43,658 bases of DNA from a virus: IMG/VR virus record IMGVR_UViG_3300012270_000166, positions 1 to 43,658 of that record; one strand, written 5' to 3'. Numbering within the stretch: position 1 is the stretch's first letter; each line of letters begins with the position of its first letter. Positions 15,560 to 25,000 of this stretch are shown here, piece by piece. The notes beneath the pieces are model-generated. The model saw nothing but the letters and a program-made list of their open reading frames with translations, had not been told where the DNA came from and made no database searches. A program made the position numbers and the translations under genes.

Positions 15560-16244
15560 AGATTTGAATCACACTATAAGTACAGAGTCGTTAGCAGACT
15601 ACTTAGAGGATGTTAATTGGGACGATACAAATAGAGCTAACCTTAATCACCCAACAGGGCATCGGCTATACGACCCTTACGAAGTTAATCAAGAGTGGAA
15701 GGGTACTCCGTTTGAAGATTTATTGATAGAGTTAGAACAGTATTCTATTGGCGAAGCAAGACTAATTAAGCTAGGTCCTGGCACCTGCTATAGGTCGCAC
15801 GCAGATATTGATGATCGTATACATTTGAACCTCCTGTCAAACGACCAATGTTATCTGATTAACCTCATAACAAACGAAATGCATAAGACCAGCGCTGATA
15901 ATAAGATCTATTATATGGACGGAAGCTATGTTCACACTGCTGCAAATTTTGGATCAAGCCCAAGAGTACAGTTAGTTGCAAGAGTTAGATTATCTAATTA
16001 CGACGACACTGGTCTTGAACGAATCGAACTTGTGTTTTCGAACAGACCTTATAATCTGCGTTATAACATTGATAATTCTGTGTCTGTGTTAATGTCACAA
16101 TTGATCAAAGAGAAGAACATGAAGTTTATCGAGTTTGCTGATGACCGCATTGTAGTAGAAGTAAACGACGAGTCATTAGATAGACTGAATAAAGAATTAA
16201 ACAAGTTAGAAGTACAATACAAAGTAAAAAGGGGTAATAAATGA
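15549..16244 (+). CDS. 2OG/Fe(II) oxygenase (AspH-like) with C-terminal extension
   Basis: A 231-aa protein from ATG 15549 (an in-frame TTG at 15528 is less likely). CYRSHADIDDRIHLNLL gives His84-Ala-Asp86. GSYVHTAANF gives distal His129, with Arg139 at +10 for 2-oxoglutarate. About 85 residues follow the oxygenase core and are rich in charged residues, forming a separate small domain of unknown role. It overlaps the next oxygenase gene by 4 nt. Confidence 0.88.
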   Translation: MFLKDLNHTISTESLADYLEDVNWDDTNRANLNHPTGHRLYDPYEVNQEWKGTPFEDLLIELEQYSIGEARLIKLGPGTCYRSHADIDDRIHLNLLSNDQCYLINLITNEMHKTSADNKIYYMDGSYVHTAANFGSSPRVQLVARVRLSNYDDTGLERIELVFSNRPYNLRYNIDNSVSVLMSQLIKEKNMKFIEFADDRIVVEVNDESLDRLNKELNKLEVQYKVKRGNK

Positions 16245-17023
16245 TACGAGGCGTTAACAAAAAACCGTATATTAATCTAGACGAGCATATCGACGTTGAA
16301 GGGTTTTCAAAACTGCACTATAAGATTTGTCGAGGAATTGTGCAATCTGAATATAAGAAAGAAGGAAACATGGTAAAGCCGGGCGGATGTGATGGCGCTT
16401 TTGAATTACCTATTAAGCCTCTATACCTTGCACTAGAAGAATATCACGCATTGCCTTACGATCACGAAATAAGAGTAGAAGGTCGTGCTATTGGGGAATA
16501 CGACAATCGAGATCAGTTCATGCTGTTTTTGAAGTTAGCACTAGGAGCATTTGATCCATATCAGTTTGTGTTTCTTAAGACAGAAGCAGGCGGATGGGAT
16601 TCACGATTCGAAGAAAAGACGTGGACACCAGATGCACAATATTTTCCAGAATTAAAACAATGGTTGGAAAACTTAGTCGAACAGAATATATTAACGCACT
16701 TGGGCAGAGTTATCTTTTTTAAAGCAGAACATAATTGTTGGATGCCGCTGCACAGGGACCTAATATTGCCAGACGAGCATGACTACTTTGATCACAGACA
16801 CGAGTTTATTCATATGCGTACTTGTTTGGATAAGCCGTTTTATATATGGGATCCTGAAACAGACGAAAAGGTATTAACCGAAAGTCGAGCAACGTTCTTT
16901 AACGATCAGGACTGGCACGCCGGTGGTACTTCTCCTGTTCAGACTTTTAGCTTGCGCATAGATGGTAAGTTTACAGATGAGTTTCGTGAAAAGATCGGAC
17001 TAGGAAACGTTGATAGTTATTAA
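16241..17023 (+). CDS. 2OG/Fe(II) oxygenase-like protein, paralogue of 18216
   Basis: A 260-aa protein. PLHRDL gives His171-Arg-Asp173, NDQDWHAGG gives distal His226, and SLRIDGKF gives Arg239 at +13. The last 25 residues (GKFTDEFR, then IGLGNVDSY) match those of the product of 18216, so the two are paralogues despite lying on either side of two minus-strand genes. It ends the plus operon, and its stop overlaps the stop of the convergent gene at 17020 by 4 nt. Substrate unknown. Confidence 0.85.
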   Translation: MIRGVNKKPYINLDEHIDVEGFSKLHYKICRGIVQSEYKKEGNMVKPGGCDGAFELPIKPLYLALEEYHALPYDHEIRVEGRAIGEYDNRDQFMLFLKLALGAFDPYQFVFLKTEAGGWDSRFEEKTWTPDAQYFPELKQWLENLVEQNILTHLGRVIFFKAEHNCWMPLHRDLILPDEHDYFDHRHEFIHMRTCLDKPFYIWDPETDEKVLTESRATFFNDQDWHAGGTSPVQTFSLRIDGKFTDEFREKIGLGNVDSY

Positions 17024-17646
17024 ATTGCAATCACTTGTATCGTATACTTAGGATCTGGTCCTAAGTTACTTCCGCCGTGTGGAGTCCAGAAATTAAAAGA
17101 CCACACGTCGCCTTGTTTTCCTTCAGAAATGATTTTATTTCCATACCATAAATGATGCCATGGTTTTATATCTTCGGGAAGTATTGCTAGGCGTTTAATG
17201 TTCTTTATTTTTTCTTCGGGAATTTCAAAGTCGTCTACGAATGCATCTACTGTGTCAACGTGTTGAGGTATACAGCATCCGGGATCTATTCTAGTCACCC
17301 AAATCTTGTACTGAGTAAACATCGATGATAGTTTGCTGTATAGATAGCTCAGATCAGCACCTAATTGATTAGCGTTAATGATTTGCCATTTCACGTTACT
17401 TTTGTCAGCAAACGATGTTGTATGAGTTATTCCTTCGATCTCGTTGTACATAGGATTTTCTCTAGCCATTTTGGACATTGTTTCGAAGTCTCTAATAGTA
17501 ATAGAACTCCAGTCAAACTGTTTAATTGATTCTAGCAGTTCGTTATTAATAACGCTGTTCCATAATCCGATATACACTGGATTGTGTACACCTTTTTCTT
17601 TTAAAAAAACGAATGTTCTGTCGTCTGCCGAGCTTATAATTTTCAT
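17020..17646 (-). CDS. 2OG/Fe(II) oxygenase (AspH-like), Lys variant
   Basis: A 208-aa protein. CIPQHVDTVD gives His129-Val-Asp131. FWTPHGGSN gives distal His190, followed ten residues later by Lys200 (PKYTIQV) where other copies here have Arg. Lys at this place binds 2-oxoglutarate in collagen prolyl hydroxylases, so activity is plausible. A perfect late octamer lies 24 nt before the ATG, inside the end of the upstream oxygenase gene, so the gene can be expressed alone or with it. Confidence 0.85.
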   Translation of the reverse strand: MKIISSADDRTFVFLKEKGVHNPVYIGLWNSVINNELLESIKQFDWSSITIRDFETMSKMARENPMYNEIEGITHTTSFADKSNVKWQIINANQLGADLSYLYSKLSSMFTQYKIWVTRIDPGCCIPQHVDTVDAFVDDFEIPEEKIKNIKRLAILPEDIKPWHHLWYGNKIISEGKQGDVWSFNFWTPHGGSNLGPDPKYTIQVIAI

Positions 17647-18206
17647 TCTATACCTACAATATGCATAACGTATTTATCGGCGAATCCACAGTTAAACCCT
17701 AGGTGATACTCGTCCCATTTATCCCAGCGGTATATTGTGCCTTGAGAGATCATATGGAAGCATTTATTGCCTACTATAAACACTTGCCCTACTTTGCCAG
17801 TTTCTAAGAAGATTGTATATCTAACGAGATTGCCTTCAGCTGCCCATTTGTCTGCTTCGGTTTCTATGTCCCAGTGATAAGGTACACACTTGCCTGGCCG
17901 TATAGCACTGACCCACACGTTCTTTGGTGTTACGTTTAACTGCTCTGCAACCTTTGTTACATGCGAATCGTTAAAATGTTCGCCTGGATAAAAGTTAATC
18001 CATTCCACAGAATCATTAGTAAAGTAGCCGCCGTGTTGCCACTGTTGCATCATTTGATCAACTGACTGTTGTATATTGTCGCTAAGAGTAACATCTGTGC
18101 CATACGGCTTTTCCGCAGTTTTGTAGTGGCCGTGGTCAATGTTTAACTCACTTACCAGAGCTTCGCAATCGAACCTTTCTTTACTTGTGTGATTATTTTC
18201 GTTCAT
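17643..18206 (-). CDS. 2OG/Fe(II) oxygenase (AspH-like), Lys variant
   Basis: A 187-aa protein from ATG 18206. GTG at 18236 would add ten residues and cannot be excluded; neither start has a good ribosome-binding site. VPYHWDIET gives His111-Trp-Asp113. DEYHLGFN gives distal His168, with Lys178 at +10 (DKYVMHIVG). It overlaps 17646 by 4 nt and looks like a diverged tandem copy of 17020 (same H.D, H, K layout and size). The divergent oxygenase gene at 18216 starts 10 nt away, or would overlap if GTG is used. Confidence 0.82.
   Translation of the reverse strand: MNENNHTSKERFDCEALVSELNIDHGHYKTAEKPYGTDVTLSDNIQQSVDQMMQQWQHGGYFTNDSVEWINFYPGEHFNDSHVTKVAEQLNVTPKNVWVSAIRPGKCVPYHWDIETEADKWAAEGNLVRYTIFLETGKVGQVFIVGNKCFHMISQGTIYRWDKWDEYHLGFNCGFADKYVMHIVGIE
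17670..17678 (-). promoter_or_regulatory. T4-type late promoter (GATAAATAC)
   Basis: GATAAATAC on the minus strand, 23 bases before the ATG at 17646, inside the 3' end of the upstream oxygenase gene. It is identical to the octamer form before 9128 and 33477. Confidence 0.72.
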
Positions 18207-18212
18207 AAATAT
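18204..18212 (+). promoter_or_regulatory. Late promoter (CATAAATAT) abutting the start codon
   Basis: CATAAATA on the plus strand, four bases before the ATG at 18216. No Shine-Dalgarno is present, so a late transcript from here would be leaderless or nearly so. The octamer also covers the ATG (minus strand) of the divergent gene at 18206. CATAAATA also precedes the gene at 42466. Confidence 0.5.
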
Positions 18213-18215
18213 TGT

Positions 18216-19082
18216 ATGCTCACTATTAACGGACACCCTTATATTACATTAGACAAGTATTTAAACATTCCAAAATTCCTAGATTTGAGAAATGACTTTG
18301 AGTTTCTAGTATCTAACAGTTGGGAACACATCAGAACGGGTGTATGGAACGCAGGCGGACATTCCCCGCACGACTATTATAACGCACCTGAGATCTTTAG
18401 AGAAAAGGGATTGCTGTATTACGTGTATCGTCAAGCAAACGAAGACCGTAAAATAGACGAAAAACTTAATCAGCATCTAAAACATTTTGAAGACAAAGAT
18501 GATTTACACGGGTTGTCAAGATACTTGAAGCTTCGTTACGATGCATACGATCCGTATAACATTCTTAATATACGTAAAACGTTCGGTCCTTATTATGCTG
18601 CTGACTCTTACATATTTACCGAGGAAGACTGGGCAAAGTATTATTGGGAAGAATATATGGAAGAGTATCCGGCGATAAAAGATTTTATTATAAACGATCT
18701 GCCATTTGACGAAATCGGAGTGGTTACTTTGTTTTACAATGAGCATTTTGTAGTGCAAAACTTTCATCGAGACTTTAACTACTTTCCTTATGAAAAAGGC
18801 GATAAGCCAGAAACATTTCCGCACAGGCAAGAATTGATTTGGTTACGTTTTGATTTAGACAGACCTTTTTGTTTGTTTGAATTAGATATAGAGAATGGGG
18901 ATGTAATAAAAGAATATCCTGTTGAAGGATATTCGGCGTTTTTTAATCATCATAACTGGCACGGTTGTTTTGAAAGCAATCCTTATACGTCTATTACTTT
19001 AAAAGTAGAAGGCAAGTTCACCGATGAATTTAGAAAACTCATCGGTGTTGATAATCTAGAATACTATTATTACGAGGATTAA
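18216..19082 (+). CDS. 2OG/Fe(II) oxygenase-like protein, paralogue of 16241, Lys variant
   Basis: A 288-aa protein from ATG 18216; an in-frame GTG at 18189 would read through the promoter. NFHRDFN gives His184-Arg-Asp186. NHHNWHGCFES gives distal His249. LKVEGKFTDEFR has Lys263 where 16241 has Arg239. The C-terminal 25 residues match 16241 closely. The N-terminal 160 residues are rich in Tyr and Asp and probably specific for the substrate. The stop codon lies in a perfect inverted repeat shared with the convergent fibre gene. Confidence 0.85.
   Translation: MLTINGHPYITLDKYLNIPKFLDLRNDFEFLVSNSWEHIRTGVWNAGGHSPHDYYNAPEIFREKGLLYYVYRQANEDRKIDEKLNQHLKHFEDKDDLHGLSRYLKLRYDAYDPYNILNIRKTFGPYYAADSYIFTEEDWAKYYWEEYMEEYPAIKDFIINDLPFDEIGVVTLFYNEHFVVQNFHRDFNYFPYEKGDKPETFPHRQELIWLRFDLDRPFCLFELDIENGDVIKEYPVEGYSAFFNHHNWHGCFESNPYTSITLKVEGKFTDEFRKLIGVDNLEYYYYED
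18257..18265 (-). promoter_or_regulatory. Weak late promoter candidate (TTTAAATAC)
   Basis: TTTAAATA on the minus strand matches the octamer at seven of eight positions and would begin a transcript about 15 nt before the GTG at 18236 or 45 nt before the ATG at 18206. It lies inside the coding region of 18216. Kept because no better promoter is seen for the minus-strand oxygenase pair. Confidence 0.3.
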
Positions 19083-19098
19083 GGAGTTAATCCTCGTA
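19071..19098. terminator. Perfect 12-bp inverted repeat over two convergent stop codons
   Basis: TACGAGGATTAA (19071-19082) and its exact complement (19087-19098) enclose a 4-base loop, GGAG. The left arm encodes Y-E-D-stop of the oxygenase at 18216. The right arm encodes the last residues of the giant fibre protein, and its stop codon (19079-19081) falls in the left arm. Either transcript can fold it. There is no T-tract on either side, so it may protect 3' ends or block converging polymerases, not act as a classic intrinsic terminator. Confidence 0.6.
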
Positions 19099-22000
19099 TG
19101 TCTCTAATACCAGGTGCAGTCTTAGTTAGATCATATCTTGCTTCGTTTACAACTTGTCCAACGTCTGCTATGAACTTATATTTTATACCTCTAGCATCAC
19201 CTGTTATTTGAGGATATGATACTTGAACGTATTCTCCGTCCCACTGTCTTCCGGTAGGGCCTGTGTGTTCAATTGAACGATCTGGTATTGCCGTAAGTAA
19301 TGGCTCGAACCCTACGTCGGCAAACTCTAATACGTAAACATCGTTTTGTGTCAAAGAATACTGATAAGCGTAACTAGTAGCTGCACCTACTACAAACAGC
19401 TTAGATTGGTTATTGTTAAACGTGAATCCAAACGCAGCTTGATCCTGCGGTCGGGTATCGTAGAAATCGTCTGAATAACTTGCTGATGTTATGGCGTATG
19501 GCTGTGTCAATGTATATTTGTATACTCCAGTTTCGGTGTTAGCACCGAGCGTATATAAAACTGTTCCGTCCAGGCTAAATGCTAAGCCAACCATTAAGCT
19601 ATTTTGACTACCTACAAACAGGTTTATATTGTCATACTGAGTATTCAACGCAAATGAATTATACGCTGCTGTTGTAAGGTCGTACGGCGTTGACAGTTCG
19701 CATTGGTAAATTAAGCCAGCCAGAGTCCCAATAATGAACATTTTAGTTCCGTTGTTGTTAAACACAAGCCCTCCGAGACGATCATCCACTTGCATGCTAA
19801 ACACTACATTGTCGTATGACACAGTTGTTATATCAAACGGAGTTGTTAACGTATATTGATATACTTCGGCATTAGTTTTAACTCTACTACCAGTAATAAA
19901 CATTTTAGACCCATCGTCATTAAATGCAATACCGTTTGGGTTCGTTTCTGTGTCGGATGTTAGAGTAAAGGTTCCTCCGTTGTACACTGCTGATCCTGTT
20001 TCGTACGGTGTTGATAAATCATATTCATATAACTTGCCAAGGCCTGCTGAAACGTATAACTTTGTTCCGTTGTTATTAAAAGTCATAGAATTTGGCCCAC
20101 TTACTTCAGAGAACGTATTGAGTTTAATCACTGCTGAATCTGGTTCGTAAGGTACATTTAGAAGGTATTGGTTTATACCGGTCCCAGAAGACCCTAGTAC
20201 TCTAGCGCCGCCTAAGGTGTACAGCCTTGTGCCGTCGTTACTAAATGTAAAGTCACGATAATTAGGACCGAACGAGTCTCCACCTGGTCTCACTAATCTG
20301 TCAACTGTTGCTGTTGATATATCGTACGGTGTGCTTAATGTATAACGTATGAATTGGAGGGCGTCTTCGTCTAGGAACATTACACTTCCGTCGTTGTTAA
20401 ATGTAAAGACATTAGGAAAGTCTTGCTCAACTGCTGTATTAAGAAACACGCTGTTATATGTCACAGACGAGATACTGTAAGGAGTATTTAATGTGTATTG
20501 ATATATGGTATCACTGTTGTAGCCTACCATATATAACCTAGTTCCGTCGTCGTTAAAGTTTATGTCTCGTAGCGAAGAGTCCTGCGGGTCTGTGTCAAGG
20601 GTTATACTATCATAAGACATTGTTGAGATGTCAAATGCTGTTGTAAGTGAATACTGATGGATAACAGAGTCATTACCGTCAGTTAAGAGCATAATCGTGC
20701 CGTCTGCACTAAAGAGTATATGTCTTGGTGCTGCTGTTTGTACAGATAAATCATAAGATATGCTGTCGTAACTTGCAGTTGAAACATCGTTTGCAGTCGA
20801 TAACGTATATTGGAAAAGAAAAGCTGATGTACCGTCGAGTACAAACATCTTTGTACCGTTGTTACTAAATGCAAACGATCGAGGATTGGTGCCTTGAGCA
20901 TCTACGCTAAAGAACTTAACCGCGTAAACTGCCGTAGAGATATCATACGGGGTACTTAATAAGAATGGTTTTACCCTGTTTCGGTATGTGTCAATTACGT
21001 ACATTTTTGTACCGTCGTTATTAAAAGTAATGCTCCAAGCTGTATCAACAACTGGGCCAACAAAGAAACTCACTCCGTCGTAGCTTGCTGTTGATAAATC
21101 AAACGCAGGCGACAAAGAGTACTGGTAGACAGTATTGGTTGTATCGCCTATCACATACATTTTTGTACCAGTGTTATTAAACGCAAGACTTCGTGCAGTA
21201 ATGTCCTGTGGACTAACGTCGAGGTTAGTAGGGGATATCCCTGTGCTGCCTACTACGTCATAAGGTACTGCTACAGAAAGTTCGTAGATTCGATTCGAGT
21301 TAGTTGTAAAGAGTTTTGTACCGTTGTTATTAAATGCTAGCCCGAACATACCTTCTATCGCCCCTGTCGTGGCGCCGATATCGTATGAGCCATCAAGGGT
21401 TATTGTAGTAATATCATATGCAGTCGACAATGAGAACTGATGTATATTTGCTGGCACGCCCTTCAGTACATATAGTTTTGTGCCGTCATTATTAAAAATA
21501 GCATCAACTAGGTCAGTGGCGGTTGACGTAAAATCAAAGTTTACTCCGGTATACGTCACAGAGTCACTTAGCTCAAACGGGACAGCCAGAGCGTATTCAT
21601 ATATACTACTGTTATATGCTCCTAATGCAAACATCTTTAGTCCTGTATCATCAAACAATATAGCTACTGGACTATCTTGGCCGCCAACGACTTTTTTTAC
21701 AGAGTCGTATGATGAAGTTGAGATGTTGTACGATGTTGCTAGCGAATATTGATACACTGCCTCGCCGGCTGGATTCGATGATGCCTCCAGCAAGTTATTC
21801 GATAATGTGTCTAGGACGTACATAAATTGCCCACCAGCAGATAGAGCCATGCTAGTTGAACTCGGAGCTTCGTTAGCTACACTAAAGCTGGCCGCAGGCG
21901 TAGAGTTTGCAGTCGACACGTCAAACGGTGTAACTACACTGTACTGATAAACAGTCGGAGTATTTTGAATACCAAATACGTACAATCTTGTTCCGGCATC

Positions 22001-25000
22001 GTTGAATTCTACACTAAATGGAAATGCATTTTGTGTGTTTACATTAAAACTTTTTCCGTCATAACTTGCCGTTGACACATCGTATACTGTCGACAGAGAG
22101 AACTGATAAACAGAGTCGGTGCTATCGCCTACTACATACATTTTTGAACCAGTGTTATTGAAAGTTAAATCTCTTGGAGATCCTTCTTGGCCGCCGACAC
22201 TAAAATTTAAAGTGTCGTACGTAGCTGTTGACAAGTCAAATGGAGTAGACATAGTGTACTGGTATATATCAGCATTATTGTTTCCGACTACATATAGTTT
22301 AGTGCCTGCTGGGTTTAATGCAATTCCTGTTGGGGTCACATCTTGAGATCTTACGGTTATGTGTTTTCTGTCGTAGTCTGCTGTCGATAAGTCAAAAGGA
22401 GTTGACATAGTATATTGGTATACGGTGTCAGTCGAACCGCCTAGCATATACATTTTTGTACCGTCAACACTGATTTCTATAGCCTCCGGAGTAGCATCTT
22501 CGCCTTCGATGCCGTAACGGAACCCGTCATATGTTATTGATGCTACGTCCGGACCTACAGCTGACAGAACAGGGTCAGCTGTAAGAGGTGTTTCTGGTCC
22601 GGCAACTAAGGCAGTGCCGTTAATTGAGTTGTTGATTGAATATTGATAAACTGAACCAGTAAACGAGCCACTGTAGTAAAGTTTAGTTCCGTCTGGACTG
22701 AAAATAATATCGCGTGCATCCGGATCTTGTGGACCTGTGTCGAATGTTTTATTGATATAACTAGCACTTGATACGTCAAACGGTGTTGTTAACTCGTATT
22801 CGTAGATTGTAGCAGTAATCGAGACCATATACATTCTTGAACCTCGACTGTTAAATGCAATTGCTCGCGATCCGCTATCCTGCGGGCTGAAGCCAAACGA
22901 TACATTGTTATACGTGATCGTAGTAATGTCGTAAGGTGTTCCTAGAGTATATTGGTAAACCGTGTCGCTATTAATGCCAAGCACAAACATTTTTGTGCCG
23001 TCGTTGTTAAATGCAAAATCGTAAGGAGAAAAGTCTTGATTGCTAACATCAAAACCTACATCGTCAAATGTTACAGTTTTGTTAGGACGGTATTCTGCTG
23101 TTGTTATATCAAACGGCGTTGTTAACAGAAGCACATGAATTGCAACAGGATCTTGATCATCGACTAGAAAAACTCTTGTCCCGGCACTGTTGAATCTAAC
23201 GCTGTATATCTGAGCACCTCGGTTATTGTCCAACCCGATTTCGTTTAGGTCAATGTTTTCGATAGGAACACTTAAAGTTGCAACATCATACGGCGTCGAT
23301 AGGTTATATTGAGACAGCCGGCCGGTGCTATTCATAGCAAATAACTGCGTGCCGTCGTTGTTGAAAACAAAATCGTACGCTCCAACTCTGTTATTGTCTC
23401 CGTTACTGAGGTTAAATGATACATTATTAAATACTGCGGTTGAGATATCAAATGCTGTTGATAAGTCGTATTCGTTAATATTGTCTTGGGTTATTCCGCC
23501 GATGTACATTTTAGTACCAGTTGGGTTAAAAGTAATTGCCCACGGTACAGTTTCTTGTGCTCCAACACTAAACGTAACTCCTGTATACGTTGCAGTTGTA
23601 ACATCAAATGCTGTTGATAAATTATGTTCGTACACATTGTCATTGTCAGAACCAGTCATAAACAGTTTGGTACCGTCTGTACTAAATGTCATGCCGAGCA
23701 TAGAGTTGTCAGTAGCAGTTGACTGGTAACTTGTAGCGCCCGCTAAATTTGCTGTAGTTGGGTCAAAAGGCGTTGACACATCAAACTGATAAACAGTACC
23801 GTTGGAGTCTAGAATATAAAAAACAGTTCCGTCTGATTTTGTTATAAGTGCAGAGGTATCAGGTGTTAAACTAGTAATATCAACACTTGTACCAGGATCC
23901 CCGTCGCCGTTGCTTATATCAAAAGGCACAGACAGCGAATATTGATAAACAGTATCTGATGATGAATCTAGTATATACATTTTTGTGCCAGCATCATTAA
24001 ATTTTACACTTAACGGAAATCCTGATTCAGAAATAAGATCTACACCACCACTTACAGATGACGAAGAGAGTTCAAAAGGCGTTGACAGATTATATTGTGT
24101 AATAAACCTATCATTGGCGTCAACGATATAAACTTTAGTACCGTCAGGGCTTATCCCGATTCCATCAGGAGTTGTTGAGTTTTCATCACCGTCGATTAAC
24201 GATCCGTCGTAGGTTGCCCATGAAATTGATTCTGATAAAGTTCCAGAGTAAGGAATAATATTATCGCCGGATTGTAAAGCACCTGCATCAGTTGAATTTA
24301 CAGTTACGTAGTCTGAAGACGTTGATCTTATGTATGGCAGTGGTAAATCTCTTGCTAGACATCTTGCGGGATCAAGTTCGTACGAAGTAAACATTCTTGG
24401 CAAACTATCACGACAGACTACTGTTGGCGCATTAGTTAAGCCTAAAGACGAAATATCGGCTGAATACGAAATATTGCCGATTGTATATTGATATACGCCA
24501 TCATTTCTAGTTCCAGATATGTACATTTTTGTACCAGCATTATTAAAAGCAATGCCCTTTCCGTAGTCGTCTTCTGAAGCTGTATTGTAAATTATATTAT
24601 CATAAGAAGTGGTTGCCAGGTCAAATGCTGTTGTAAGTGAATATTGATGTACATCTTCAACGAAAATATCAAATATAAACATTTTAGTACCGTCAACACT
24701 GAATGCAAAGCTGCCCGCATTAAAGGTTTGACCTGTTATATCGAAACTTACTCCGTTATAGGTTACGTTAGACAGATCGTATGCTACTGCTACTTCGTAT
24801 TGGTACACAGTAGCATACGAAATTCCACACATAAACAGCTTTGTTCCGTCATTATTAAATGCAACCGATTTAGGATTCGAATTCTGAAAACTAAAGCTGA
24901 AACTTACGTTGTCGTACGATAGCGTCGAAAGGTCGTACGCTGTTGATAACGAATATTGATAGACCACATTAGAGTTTCCACCACATACGTAGAACTTACT

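Noticed and set aside
23325-23729. Open frame on the plus strand antisense to the giant fibre gene
   Set aside because: Such frames recur at each repeat because of the codon pattern of the minus-strand gene; no start signal or plausible protein.
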